From Ga0077555 sp050250755 (GTDB lineage: Bacteria > Pseudomonadota > Alphaproteobacteria > Rhizobiales > Hyphomicrobiaceae): a stretch of 64,000 nucleotides of DNA. Below the pieces are notes generated by a model. That model was not told where the DNA came from, did no database searches, and saw nothing but the letters and a program-made list of their open reading frames with translations. The stretch spans positions 231,826 through 295,825 of the forward strand of contig JBFWOB010000001.1 of the NCBI GenBank assembly GCA_050250755.1, read 5' to 3'. Of the stretch, positions 38,671-47,498 are shown in pieces. Position numbers and translations under genes: made by a program. Position 1 is the stretch's first letter. Each line of letters opens with the position of its first letter.

Positions 38671-39639
38671 ATGCCTATGCGCCGTCGAGAGTTTCTCACC
38701 GTCGCCGCGAGCGCCGCACTGGCGGCCCCTGCCGTTGTCCGAGCCGACGAGAGCTGGCCCAAGCGCGCCGTCAAGCTGGTCGTGCCCTACGCACCTGGTG
38801 GTTCGACCGACCTCGTCGCGCGGCCCTGGGCGGAGAAACTCTCCGAGGCGTTCGGAGAGCAATTCGTGATTGAGAATCGCGGCGGCGCCTCCGGCATGAT
38901 TGGAACCGAGGCGGTCGCGAAGGCGCCCGCCGATGGTTACACGTACTTGGTCGGCACAACGACCTCCCTCGTCACGCTGCCGCTCCTGCGCAAGCTTGCC
39001 TACGATCCGCAGGCATTCGTACCGGTCGGCCGCGTCGGCGATGCGGTGACGGGCTTCGTTATTCATCCCGGGACGGGTATCAAGACGTTTCCGGAAATGG
39101 TGGCGTACGCCAAGCAGAACCCAGGCAAACTTGCGTTCGGCTCATCGGGCGTCGGAACGGCGCCGCATATCCGCTTTGAGCTGATGAGGCAGGCCGCCGG
39201 CATCGACATCCTCCACGTCCCTTATCGTGGCGGCGCCGATACCCTCAATGATCTCCTGGCGGGCGCAATCCATCTGATGAACGAATCGTCGAGTCTGCCG
39301 CACGTACGCGCCGGGAAGCTGACGCTGCTCAATGTCAATTATCACAAGCGAATTGCGGAGTTTCCGGACGTGCCAACGCTGACCGAGCTTGGCTACCCGG
39401 GCATCGACGGTGGTTCTTGGTTCGGCGTGCATGGGCTCAAAGCAGTTCCGCGCAGCATTCTTGAGAAATTCAACGCGAAGCTCGTGGAGATCGGCCAGAC
39501 AGCCGAAATGCAGGATCGCATCCTGAAGGCCAACGCCATTCTCATGCCGCAGACGCTGGAGGAGATCGCGAAACACATGGAGCACGAAGCCGAGATCACC
39601 ATTCGCGCGGTCAAATCGGCGGGTATCAAGGCCGAGTGA
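38671..39639 (+). CDS. Bug-family (TctC-like) periplasmic substrate-binding protein
   Basis: The 322-residue protein has a twin-arginine-like start (MRRREFLTVAASAAL) and Bug blocks that closely match those of the Bug protein at 4.7 kb: WPKRAVKLVVPYAPGGSTD, VIENRGGASGMIGTEAVAK, APADGYTYL and HVPYRGGADTLNDLLAG. The two are paralogues. Ligand and any TctAB partner are unknown; none is encoded next to it. ATG at 38671 follows GGAGAG, 92 bases after the ABC exporter gene. Confidence 0.88.
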   Translation: MPMRRREFLTVAASAALAAPAVVRADESWPKRAVKLVVPYAPGGSTDLVARPWAEKLSEAFGEQFVIENRGGASGMIGTEAVAKAPADGYTYLVGTTTSLVTLPLLRKLAYDPQAFVPVGRVGDAVTGFVIHPGTGIKTFPEMVAYAKQNPGKLAFGSSGVGTAPHIRFELMRQAAGIDILHVPYRGGADTLNDLLAGAIHLMNESSSLPHVRAGKLTLLNVNYHKRIAEFPDVPTLTELGYPGIDGGSWFGVHGLKAVPRSILEKFNAKLVEIGQTAEMQDRILKANAILMPQTLEEIAKHMEHEAEITIRAVKSAGIKAE

Positions 39640-39672
39640 TGCGAGGGGCGACCTGGATACGGGGCAACTAAC

Positions 39673-40797
39673 TCAACACCCCGCCACCGTCTCCTCCTGG
39701 ATCCAGGCCTTGACCTGGGCCAATGCGTTCGGAAGCGACAGGCCGCTCGCCAGGGCTTCCCGGTAGATCGCCATCTGGCGGTCGGCGCTAGTACCGTCGG
39801 CGATAATGCGCTCGACGCCATTGAGTTCCGCCGCTGTGCCGAGGGCGTTCGCGTGCGGTCGGACAAGCTCGACCAGCCGTCTGGCGGCATCGGGGACTGA
39901 AACAGATGGATGCTCGCGAAGGGGATCGACCAGTTCCGCAGCAAGACCATAGCGCTGCGCACGCCATTTGTTCTCTTTGGCGAGCGCGCGTTCGGCCGAC
40001 GTCAGGCCGGCATTCAATCGCCGATCCATGACAAGTGTGCGCACGAGCGCCTGGAATAGTGCGGCAATGGTGAGGCTGTCCTCTAAGCGCGTGCAGGCGT
40101 CAGCGATGCGCAGTTCGAGCGTCGGATATTTGTGTGACGGGCGGATCGCCCACCAGATGTAGCTCGGATTGTCGATGATACCGGCGCGGCGCAGCACCTC
40201 GATGTAGGACTCGTACTCACCCCACGAGTCGAACAGCGGCGGCAAGCCCGTTCGTGGCAACTCCTCGTAGGACGTCAGCCGATAGCTTGCGAAACCGGAG
40301 TCCATGCCGCGCCAGAAGGGCGAGGAGCACGAGAGCGCCATCAGGATCGGCAGGAAGGGGATGGAGCGCCGCATGACGTCCATCCGGGTCTCGTTGTCGG
40401 AAAGCCCGACGTGGACGTGCAATCCACAAACCAAGTTCCGGAAGGCAAGGAGCTGCAACTCGCTCACCACTTGATGATAGCGTTCTTTCTCGGTCTGGAG
40501 TTGATCCGGCCACTCGGCGGTCGGGTGCGTCCCCGCAGCTAGGACTGAAAGGCCGAACTCGTTGCCGGCTCGGGAAAGGCCGGAACGCAACCGCCGCAAA
40601 TGGGCACGCGCCTCGCCGAAATCGCGGCAGACCGGCGTTGCCGTCTCGATCTGGCATTGCAGAAGCTCGGGATGGATGCCGCCCGCGGCCAGTTCGTCCG
40701 CGCGTGCAATAAAGCGCTGATGCGCCTGTGCTTCGACCAGGAGTGTGCGCTCATGGACGACGAAGAACTCTTCCTCGATACCGAACGTGAAGTCCAT
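39673..40797 (-). CDS. YbdK-type carboxylate-amine ligase (glutamate-cysteine ligase 2 family)
   Basis: The 374-residue protein begins FTFGIEEEFFVVH, the ATP-grasp-like start of the GCS2 family, and carries LQCQIETATPVCRDFGEA, NLVCGLHVHVGLSDNETR, PSYIWWAIRPSHKYPTLELRIADACT and ENKWRAQRYGL. Escherichia coli YbdK is a weak glutamate-cysteine ligase; the true substrates of most family members are unknown. It is convergent with the second Bug gene. Its ATG at 40797 has no strong ribosome-binding site. Confidence 0.9.
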   Translation of the reverse strand: MDFTFGIEEEFFVVHERTLLVEAQAHQRFIARADELAAGGIHPELLQCQIETATPVCRDFGEARAHLRRLRSGLSRAGNEFGLSVLAAGTHPTAEWPDQLQTEKERYHQVVSELQLLAFRNLVCGLHVHVGLSDNETRMDVMRRSIPFLPILMALSCSSPFWRGMDSGFASYRLTSYEELPRTGLPPLFDSWGEYESYIEVLRRAGIIDNPSYIWWAIRPSHKYPTLELRIADACTRLEDSLTIAALFQALVRTLVMDRRLNAGLTSAERALAKENKWRAQRYGLAAELVDPLREHPSVSVPDAARRLVELVRPHANALGTAAELNGVERIIADGTSADRQMAIYREALASGLSLPNALAQVKAWIQEETVAGC

Positions 40798-40895
40798 GCG
40801 CGTAGCGTCTCCGGTCGCGCCGAGATCGGGGCGACGCCGTTCAAGTCTGTCCCTTCACTCGGCCCCGACGCATCGAGGGCCGAGTGACGAGCCAT

Positions 40896-41642
40896 TCAGT
40901 GAGCCTCGGCCGCGTGGCGCCGGCGCATCATCCAGCCGGCGACGACGACGAACGTCGCACCCACCCCGGCGGCGATCCGCTCGAGCGTGTGCATGTCGAC
41001 GCCGAGCGAGTGCGCCGCGGCCTCCGCATGATGATGGAGGCCCGGATCCGAGACGATCAATTCGCCAGCGATCCATCCGAGTAGTGCCGCGCCAGCCCAG
41101 ACCAACACGGGCATGCGATTCAGCAGGAACATGACGAGCGTGGCGCCGAACACGATCAGCGGAACCGAGATCGTCAAGCCAAGGATGATCAAGGACCAAC
41201 TGCCTTTCGCCGCTGCGGCGATCGCAAGCACATTGTCGAGGCTCATAACAAGGTCCGCGATCGCAATGGTTTGGACAGCGCCCCAGATGTTGGTTGAGTC
41301 CTTGATGTTTTTATCGTCGGCGCCGTCCTCGGCGAGCAGCTTGACCGCGATCCAGAACAGCAACAGGCTACCGACCACCTTGAGCCAGGGCGTCGTCAGC
41401 AGTGACGCTATGCCGATAGTGAACACAATGCGCATCAATACGGCGACGCCGGCGCCCAGGATGATGCCCCAGGAGCGTTGAGACGCTGGTAGCGAGCGGC
41501 ATGCCAACGCGATCACAACGGCATTGTCGCCCGATAGGATCAGGTTGATGAGCATGAGCTGACCAAGAGTTGGCCAGAACTCCGCCGCTGGCATGCCCCC
41601 CATGATTAGGTCGAGAAAGTTCGCGGAATCGGCAACCAGCAT
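40896..41642 (-). CDS. TerC-family (YjbE-type) integral membrane protein
   Basis: The 248-residue protein has seven or eight membrane segments. TerC marks are present: INLILSGDNAVVIALACRSLP and IAIADLVMSLDNVLAIAAAA, each with membrane-embedded Asp residues. A His-rich stretch (GLHHHAEAAAH) lies near residue 205. TerC/YjbE proteins are linked to metal ion export, often manganese. I looked upstream for a manganese riboswitch (yybP-ykoY) and found none. ATG at 41642, just after an in-frame GTG, sits 9 bases after GGGAGAG. Confidence 0.88.
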   Translation of the reverse strand: MLVADSANFLDLIMGGMPAAEFWPTLGQLMLINLILSGDNAVVIALACRSLPASQRSWGIILGAGVAVLMRIVFTIGIASLLTTPWLKVVGSLLLFWIAVKLLAEDGADDKNIKDSTNIWGAVQTIAIADLVMSLDNVLAIAAAAKGSWSLIILGLTISVPLIVFGATLVMFLLNRMPVLVWAGAALLGWIAGELIVSDPGLHHHAEAAAHSLGVDMHTLERIAAGVGATFVVVAGWMMRRRHAAEAH

Positions 41643-42038
41643 CACAATAATCTCTCCCTGCCCATATGTTCGTGGATGCCCCGGTGATCGCCGCGGCGCG
41701 GCGATGGGTCGCCGACTTTGGCCATATGCGCGGCGTCAAGCGCGCAGCCTAGCGCTTCCTTCAGACTTACAGGCCGCTCTTGAAGCGTGGCAAGCTAATT
41801 TGGACAGCGCAAGGTCTGCCTCTCGCACTGCCGAAATGATCTGTAGAGCGTTGTCGCACACGACACGATCGGCTGCTGCTTTGGAGGTACGGCCTGGACG
41901 TGTCGCCGTTGCTCGACAGCGTCTGCAGCAAGAGTCTAACTGTGGCGGTGTGTGAGGCGCAACAGATGCGGCCAAGCGGCGGCGGAAGGGGAAGCGCGCT
42001 GTCTGCGGCTGCAGCATCACAGATCCAGGAGTTCGACC
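41643..42038. other. Divergent gene-free stretch, 396 bases
   Basis: The region between the TerC gene and the VOC gene must contain both promoters. Plus- and minus-strand frames here overlap known genes and show no coding bias. No riboswitch, terminator or clear operator was seen. Confidence 0.4.
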
Positions 42039-42425
42039 ATGATCGGATACGTAACGGTTGGCACGAACGATCTCGAAAAGGCCTGCGCATTCTACTCCGC
42101 TCTTCTCGGGACCGTCGGCGCAAAGGAGCTGATGCGCTTCGAATCCGGCGCGACGATATTCGGACCGAGCTTCCAGCAGCCGTCCGTTTGCGTGTTGAGG
42201 CCCTTTGATGGAAACCCTGCTTCGGTCGGCAACGGCATGATGGTCGCCTTCAGTGCCGGATCGCGCGCCAAGGTCGATGAGCTTCATGCGCAGGCGCTGC
42301 AGCTCGGTGGTAGCTGTGAAGGTAAGCCCGGACTCCGCGGGCCGGATGAGCCAAACGGCTTCTACGCGGCTTACTTTCGGGATCTCGACGGCAACAAACT
42401 CTGCGCATTCCACGTCGGACCATAA
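42039..42425 (+). CDS. VOC-superfamily (glyoxalase/bleomycin resistance-like) protein
   Basis: The 128-residue protein has one VOC domain: IGYVTVGTNDLEKACAFYSALLG at the start and GFYAAYFRDLDGNKLCAFHVGP at the end. Members are metal-binding dioxygenases, lyases or binding proteins. The first metal ligand position has Thr in VTVGTND where many members have His, so the metal site may be incomplete. ATG at 42039 is chosen; the frame extends to 41952 without coding character. Confidence 0.85.
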   Translation: MIGYVTVGTNDLEKACAFYSALLGTVGAKELMRFESGATIFGPSFQQPSVCVLRPFDGNPASVGNGMMVAFSAGSRAKVDELHAQALQLGGSCEGKPGLRGPDEPNGFYAAYFRDLDGNKLCAFHVGP

Positions 42426-42527
42426 ATCAGCTTCGTGAACGAAGGCGCGAGTCACTTTTCGCGCGGTGAATTTGGCCGCGATGGGTGACTCGCGCTATTG
42501 CGGGACTTCCTTTCTGGGAGGTCCGAC

Positions 42528-42758
42528 ATGCTCGTTGCCATTCTCGCTGCTCAGCCTTTTGCTCCGACGACGCAGGCACTCATCGTGATCGGCGTAGGCG
42601 TGGTTTCGACACTTCTCGGCTTCGGTCTCATTCCGGCGGGCCTCGACCAGAAGAAGGCAGCCGCTTGGCGCAAGCGCTACGCTGGCAACTTCCGTCTCGG
42701 TGGACCTCTCGTGATCGTTGCAGGCCTGGTGTTGCTTGCGCGTGCGCTCTGGTTCTGA
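42528..42758 (+). CDS. Small membrane protein
   Basis: The 76-residue protein has two membrane segments (about residues 14-37 and 56-75) joined by a basic loop (DQKKAAAWRKRYAGNFR). ATG at 42528 follows GGGAGG, preferable to the frame start at 42498. I do not recognise the family. It lies 102 bases after the VOC gene, perhaps in one transcript. Confidence 0.6.
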   Translation: MLVAILAAQPFAPTTQALIVIGVGVVSTLLGFGLIPAGLDQKKAAAWRKRYAGNFRLGGPLVIVAGLVLLARALWF

Positions 42759-42991
42759 CGCCGTTTAGTTAAGCCGTCCGCAATTGGTGGCCCAAAGCTG
42801 AAGACGCGCCCTCTCCTGGCGGCAACGGGCCTTATATCCAATCGGTCGCCCCATAAGGTTGTTTGAGCATCTTCTCGAGTTTTTTATTCGCCGCCGAAGG
42901 AGAATGAGGCGTTTAAGCATCGCGTGTCGCGAGCTGTTTCCCACATTGCAGAAATGCTGTTCACAAAACGCTGCAGTCCCGCTTATTCTAC

Positions 42992-43016
42992 TTCGCCTAC
43001 TAAGAAAATAGGCGAA
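42992..43016 (+). promoter_or_regulatory. Perfect 8-base inverted repeat before the lysine-rich protein gene
   Basis: TTCGCCTA (42992-42999) and TAGGCGAA (43009-43016) flank a 9-base A-rich centre and end just before the ribosome-binding site (AGGAGAGGGA). It could be an operator, or an RNA hairpin in the 5' leader that controls translation. The surroundings are AT-rich and probably hold the promoter. Confidence 0.5.
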
Positions 43017-43033
43017 CTAGGAGAGGGATCCCG

Positions 43034-43306
43034 ATGACGTTCTTAAAGACCTTGCTGTTGGCAACTGCCCTGGCGCTGCCAATCACGGCCACACACGCGG
43101 TGATGACGGATATCACCGTCGAGGCGGCAACAAAGAAAGCCGCAAAGACCAAAAAAGTAACGAAGGCCAACAAGGCAACCAAGGCGAAAAAGGTCAAGAA
43201 GGCAAAGAAAGCCAAGAAGGCCAAGAAAGTCGCTTATAAGCATTGCGGTACGTATAAATACTGGAAGGGCGGAAAGTGCATGGATGCACGCGCCAAGAAG
43301 GCGTAA
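43034..43306 (+). CDS. Exported lysine-rich repeat protein
   Basis: The 90-residue product has a signal peptide (about residues 1-22) and a mature part dominated by repeats of KKA, TKK and KAKK (about residues 33-67), then a short tail with two cysteines (KHCGTYKYWKGGKCMDA) that could form a disulfide. The composition resembles histone H1-like tails, but the signal peptide points to the periplasm or outside. ATG follows AGGAGAGGGA. A rho-independent terminator lies 20 bases after the stop. Function unknown; possible roles include binding of nucleic acid, lipopolysaccharide or other polyanions. Confidence 0.75.
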   Translation: MTFLKTLLLATALALPITATHAVMTDITVEAATKKAAKTKKVTKANKATKAKKVKKAKKAKKAKKVAYKHCGTYKYWKGGKCMDARAKKA

Positions 43307-43326
43307 TCGGGTAGGTTGATAATCGA

Positions 43327-43360
43327 GGGTGGGTCCCGCGTGGCCCGCCCTTATTATTTT
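43327..43360 (+). terminator. Rho-independent terminator of the lysine-rich protein gene
   Basis: GGGTGGG (43327-43333) pairs with CCCGCCC (43344-43350; one T.G pair) and is followed at once by TTATTATTTT. Stem, spacing after the stop codon and T-rich tail fit a classic intrinsic terminator. Confidence 0.75.
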
Positions 43361-44174
43361 ATCCGTACATATACGGAGACATTGCAAAGCGACGCTGCCA
43401 TCTCTCATCGAAATAGCCGCTGCCTGAGAAAACTTTGAACGCTTTCTCCTGGACACCTGGATTTCGCAGCGCCGGCTCAATTTTATCTTCCGGCTCGTCT
43501 CCGCGCATCACGCGACCAACAGTGCTCATAGCGCATCTTTACGTCGGAGCCAGTCGAATGGTGCGCGCCGCTGGTCGCGGTGCGTCATGAAACTGTCGCG
43601 CCGTGCGGAGGACCTCAGGAAGAGAAACGGAAGGCCCGTAACGCGGTGTGGCCGACTCGAAATCAATCGAGCCGGCCACAAGCTCCCCGCTATTCAGGCG
43701 ACTCGGCACCGATCCTGTCGGATGCCCCCAAAGCACCGAGTCACCTTCGTGTGTCGCACCACACCAGCAGCCCTTGGGCCGCATCCCCTGGCAAGTGGCA
43801 CGACACCCCCGCAACCGCCTCATCCCCCCGGACGGCAAACTGGTTAACGAGGATGGGGCACCATATCCAGGATCGGTCCTGGTGCAAGCCCATCGTCGCC
43901 AGTGATGAGGATGGCGAAGTCCCGGGATTCCTAATGATACCATATGTCCGATGAAAGATGATCTGTTAGGGGAGTGAAGGTCAAGCACGATACCTAGTCT
44001 CTGCGAGCTCCCCCACAACAACTTGCGAAGACGAGAGAAAGGCCGGCGATCGGGAAATTGCGTTTGCGGCGCGCGGCGCGTTGGGGAAACTTATCCACAG
44101 GCAGTTGCGGATGTGCCCTGGAATTTGATCGTGAGCCACGACAAGGCCGCGATCGGTCGTGAGGCGTCACGCGT
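43361..44174. other. Gene-free stretch of 814 bases holding a candidate structured RNA
   Basis: No convincing protein gene is found between the terminator and the thioesterase gene. A 160-codon minus-strand frame (43539-44021) overlaps a set of strong hairpins, so I explain it by RNA structure rather than by protein. The part outside about 43640-43890 shows no feature I can name. Confidence 0.45.
43640..43890 (-). ncRNA. Candidate structured RNA of unknown family
   Basis: On the minus strand at least four hairpins follow one another: 43867-43882 (6 pairs, loop CCGA); 43795-43806 with 43751-43762 (12 pairs, with an inner GCGGCCC/GGGCTGC stem); 43734-43745 with 43697-43708 (12 pairs, with an inner CCGA/TCGG stem); and 43667-43679 with 43648-43660 (13 pairs, loop TTGATT). 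The imperfect positions are all G.U pairs on the minus strand but A.C mismatches on the plus strand, which points to a minus-strand RNA. Ends are not defined. It could be a regulatory RNA or a remnant of a mobile element; no known family was recognised. Confidence 0.45.
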
Positions 44175-44627
44175 TCAGGCGGCAATCGCTGCTTCCAACA
44201 AGGCGCGCACGGGTGATGGCGGCGGTACCGAGGTTCGCGTCTCGAGGTCGAAAAAAACGTTCACACTTTCGGCCGTTGCGTGGCAGGTGTCGCCAATGAA
44301 CAGGCCATAACCCGTCGTGATGGATCGGTTGCCGAGCCGCGTGAAGCGCGAGCCGACCTCGACGGTTCCCGGATAGAAGAACTCCTTCCTGTAATCGATC
44401 GCCACCCGAGCGAGGACGAAATCGATGCGCGCGGCCTTTCCGCGCTCCGTCAGTCCCCCTTCGGCCATCAGCTTGTAGAACAGCTCGCACCGACCCGCCT
44501 CGAAGTACGACGCCACGGACACGTTGTTGACGTGGCCCAGCATGTCGGTGTCGGAGAACCGGATGGTGACAGGGGTAAACAGGCCAAATGTCGCCCGCTG
44601 TGTCAGATCGAAAGCCTTCTCAGCCAT
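44175..44627 (-). CDS. Hotdog-fold acyl-CoA thioesterase (4HBT family)
   Basis: The 150-residue protein has the 4-hydroxybenzoyl-CoA thioesterase-type signature VTIRFSDTDMLGHVNNVSVASYFE, with the catalytic Asp in SDTD, and VAIDYRKEFFYPGTVEV and GSRFTRLGNRS in the following strands. It should hydrolyse acyl-CoA esters in the cytoplasm. ATG at 44627 follows GAGGCGGG. It is divergent from a CaiB/BaiF CoA-transferase gene (117 bases between starts). Confidence 0.88.
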   Translation of the reverse strand: MAEKAFDLTQRATFGLFTPVTIRFSDTDMLGHVNNVSVASYFEAGRCELFYKLMAEGGLTERGKAARIDFVLARVAIDYRKEFFYPGTVEVGSRFTRLGNRSITTGYGLFIGDTCHATAESVNVFFDLETRTSVPPPSPVRALLEAAIAA

Positions 44628-44744
44628 CCCGCCTCGCGCCTATGGTGTTGATCACGGGCATATCGTCCGGATGTACGATCGAAATCAAGGCTCGGCTGCG
44701 TCGCGGCGGCTAACGGAAGTCAGGCTACTGAGAGGATGACGACG

Positions 44745-45917
44745 ATGGACGGGGCAAAGCCGCTCGCAGGGATCACCGTGCTCGACATGAGCCAGGGAAT
44801 TGCGGGGCCGTCGTGCGCCAGCCACTTTTCGGCTTACGGCGCGCGCGTGATCAAGCTCGAGCCGCCTGCAGGTGATTGGATCCGGCAACTCGGCTCGCGC
44901 ATTGCAGGCGCGTCGGCCGCAACCATTGCCTACAACCGCGGCAAGGAGAGCATCGCCGTCGATCTCAAGACGAAAGAGGGGCGCGAGATCGCTCTCGAAA
45001 TCGGTGAGAAGGCCCAGGTCGTGCTCGAGAGCGCGCGGCCCGGTGTCATGGAGCGATTGGGGCTGGGATTTGCGGCCTTCCGCGAGCGCAATCCGGGCAT
45101 CGTCTATGTCTCGGTGTCTGGCTATGGCCAGCGCGGGCCGAAGCGCGAAGTGGCGATGGTCGATACGGTCGGCCAGGCTTTTTCCGGCCTGATGAGCGTG
45201 ATCCGCAGCCGCGAAGGCGCGCCGGTGAAGATCGACGTACCATTGATCGACGCCATCACGGGGCTCTATGCCTTCCAGGCCGCGACGATGGAGCTGTGGG
45301 GTCGCAAGGCCGACCAGCCCGGCCGGCACATCGACATCTCCCTGATGCAGTCGGCTGGGCACGTGCAGGCTCTCAATATCATCGAGCACGCGTTCCTCGG
45401 CCGTCCGCCAGCTCTCATCAATCCGCCAGCCGGCAACTATCCCACCGCAGATGGTTGGATCGCGATCACGCTCGTGACCGAAGCGCAGTATCAGGCGATC
45501 TGCCGGGCACTCGAACGGCCCGATCTCGGCGTGGACCCGCGCTTTGCCACGTTCGCTGCCCGCAGCGAGAACCTGGCGGCGCTGCGACGCGAGATGGATG
45601 CGGTGCTCAAGACGCAGCCGACGCAGCACTGGGCTGCCGCGTTCGCGCGGGAGGGAGCACTCGGCGCACCGATCTACGATTACGGTGACTGGCTGAGCGA
45701 TCCCCATGTGCAGGCCATCGATGCCGTGCCGAACTACGGCTTACCCGACGGCACGACCGTAAGGGTTCCGCATCTGCCCGGCGGTGTCATGGACGACGCG
45801 GCGGTGCCGGTGATCGGTGAGCACTCGCGCGCCGTGCTCGGCGAACTGGGGTATTCGCGGCAGGAGGTCGACGACCTTGTCGCACGCAACGTAGTCGTTG
45901 ATCTCGGCGCCCAGTAG
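44745..45917 (+). CDS. CaiB/BaiF-family (class III) CoA-transferase
   Basis: The 390-residue protein has the family start ITVLDMSQGIAGPSCASHFSAYGARVIKLEPP, SGYGQRGP, the nucleophilic Asp in AMVDTVGQAFSG, and GRHIDISLMQSA. ATG at 44745 is preferred because GAGAGG abuts the earlier in-frame ATG at 44736 and leaves it no spacing. It is followed by a MaoC-like hydratase gene on the same strand (70 bases), which suggests an acyl-CoA route: activation by CoA transfer, then hydration. Acyl substrate unknown. Confidence 0.92.
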   Translation: MDGAKPLAGITVLDMSQGIAGPSCASHFSAYGARVIKLEPPAGDWIRQLGSRIAGASAATIAYNRGKESIAVDLKTKEGREIALEIGEKAQVVLESARPGVMERLGLGFAAFRERNPGIVYVSVSGYGQRGPKREVAMVDTVGQAFSGLMSVIRSREGAPVKIDVPLIDAITGLYAFQAATMELWGRKADQPGRHIDISLMQSAGHVQALNIIEHAFLGRPPALINPPAGNYPTADGWIAITLVTEAQYQAICRALERPDLGVDPRFATFAARSENLAALRREMDAVLKTQPTQHWAAAFAREGALGAPIYDYGDWLSDPHVQAIDAVPNYGLPDGTTVRVPHLPGGVMDDAAVPVIGEHSRAVLGELGYSRQEVDDLVARNVVVDLGAQ

Positions 45918-45987
45918 GTTCGCGTCGTCGTAGTGGGAGGCGCAGTCTATCCCGCCCAGAGTCATGTTTTGAGGAAGCGAGAAGCAG

Positions 45988-46470
45988 ATGTCGGCACCAC
46001 GCAAGGACGTTCGTCAGGCACCATTCGGGCCGCAGCGGTATTTCGAGGACTTCGAAGTCGGCGAAACTTTTTACATACCGTCGCGCACTGTTACGGAAGC
46101 TCACTTCGCGGCCTTTCAAGCGGCCTCGGGCGATAATCATCCGATCCATTACGATCGAGATTACTGCCGTCAGCATGGCCATCGGGATCTGCTGGCGCAC
46201 GGCTATCAGGTCGCCATTCAGACAGCAGCGGGGGCGGGTATCTTCCCGTTCCTCGTGCAGGACAGCCTTCGAGCGTTCATCGAGCAGTCGACGCGTTTTC
46301 TCGCGCCTGTCTACGCTGGCGATACACTCTACCCGCTGCTCGAGGTGGCCGAGCTCAAATCGCAACGCACGACGGGCGTCCTCACGATGCGCTCGACCAT
46401 CCACAACCAGGACGACGTGCTCGTTCTCGAGGGAATGCAAAGGTATCTGCTGAAGAAGCGAGGAACCTGA
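45988..46470 (+). CDS. MaoC-family (R)-specific enoyl-CoA hydratase-like protein
   Basis: The 160-residue hotdog-fold protein has YFEDFEVGETFYIPSRTVTEAHFAAF and the hydratase motif SGDNHPIHYD, with the catalytic Asp and His, then LLAHGYQVAI and PVYAGDTLYPLLEV. Family members hydrate enoyl-CoA to (R)-3-hydroxyacyl-CoA, sometimes feeding polyhydroxyalkanoate synthesis, which fits the phasin in the window. It is the partner of the CoA-transferase just upstream. Confidence 0.9.
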   Translation: MSAPRKDVRQAPFGPQRYFEDFEVGETFYIPSRTVTEAHFAAFQAASGDNHPIHYDRDYCRQHGHRDLLAHGYQVAIQTAAGAGIFPFLVQDSLRAFIEQSTRFLAPVYAGDTLYPLLEVAELKSQRTTGVLTMRSTIHNQDDVLVLEGMQRYLLKKRGT

Positions 46471-46579
46471 ACGACGCTAGCGCGATAGTTGGGTCGAGCT
46501 GCGCGAAAAACCGGCACTTATCGTGGGACGCGCCAGGCCTTCGCGTAGCATCAACTCAACTTGCGCATCTTCCCCGTCG

Positions 46580-47347
46580 TTACGCGGCGACGTAACCGCC
46601 GTCGACGTTGTAGTTGGCGCCGGTCACATAGCTCGCGCGGTCCGAGCAGAGCCAGCACACCATTTCCGCGATTTCATCGGCTGTGCCCATTCGACGTGCC
46701 GCCGTCGAGCGCAGGATGTCCTCGCCGCGGCGCTTCATCACCTCGCGGGTCATATCCGTCTCGATGTAGCCGGGGCAGACGGAATTCACGCGGATATTCT
46801 GCGTCGCATATTCGATCGCGGCCGTCTTGGTGAGGCCGACGACACCATGCTTGGCTGCGACATAGGCCGACGAGGTCGGCAGACCGACGAGTCCGGCGAT
46901 CGACGCGGTGTTGACGATCGCGCCGGAGCCTTGCTTCAGCATCACCTCGATCTCGGAACGCATGGCGAGCCACACGCCCTTGAGATTGACGGCGATCATC
47001 CGATCGAAGGACTCTTCCGACCATTCGGCCGTCTTGAGGCCGCCCGCATTCACGTTGTAGCCAGAGATGCCTGCATTGTTGAAAGCACAATCGAGGCGGC
47101 CAAATGCGTCGACGGTGCGCGCAACCATGGCGCTGACATCGGCGGCGTTCGAAATTTCGACCTTGATCGCGATGGCTTGGCCGCCGGCCTTGTTGATCAG
47201 CTCGACGGTCTCCGTAGCACCGGCTTCATTGAAATCGGCAACAGCGACGCGCGCGCCTTCCTTGGCGAAAAGTACGGCTGCGGCACGCCCGATCCCCCGC
47301 GCCGCTCCCGAGATCAGTGCCGTCTTTCCTTCGAGCATGCCTGCCAT
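46580..47347 (-). CDS. SDR-family oxidoreductase (FabG-like)
   Basis: The 255-residue protein has ISGAARGIGRA, VADFNE after beta 2, NNAGISG, NTASIAG with the catalytic Ser, YVAAKHG with Tyr and Lys, and NVDGGYVAA at the end. ATG at 47347 follows GGAGAAA. It is convergent with the MaoC-like gene and probably oxidises or reduces a hydroxyacyl or oxoacyl substrate of the same pathway. Confidence 0.9.
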   Translation of the reverse strand: MAGMLEGKTALISGAARGIGRAAAVLFAKEGARVAVADFNEAGATETVELINKAGGQAIAIKVEISNAADVSAMVARTVDAFGRLDCAFNNAGISGYNVNAGGLKTAEWSEESFDRMIAVNLKGVWLAMRSEIEVMLKQGSGAIVNTASIAGLVGLPTSSAYVAAKHGVVGLTKTAAIEYATQNIRVNSVCPGYIETDMTREVMKRRGEDILRSTAARRMGTADEIAEMVCWLCSDRASYVTGANYNVDGGYVAA

Positions 47348-47498
47348 GGGCGTTTCTCCGTCGAATGGTGACTGCGGTCATGATGCGACGGGGAGAAGCA
47401 GTGGGCAATCGCTCTGACGGCGCGATGCAATTGTCGTCAGGCGCCGGACGGGATCGATCGACGTCCGGTGCGTGCTGGTTTGTGGTTCTCGGGGAGGC

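Noticed and set aside
41643..42038. Possible yybP-ykoY manganese riboswitch before TerC
   Set aside because: The conserved core sequence of that riboswitch was not found on the minus strand.
43539..44021. 160-codon minus-strand frame
   Set aside because: It overlaps four strong hairpins, lacks a good start and ribosome site, and has no domain I know; RNA structure explains the region better. The frame is kept in mind as an alternative.
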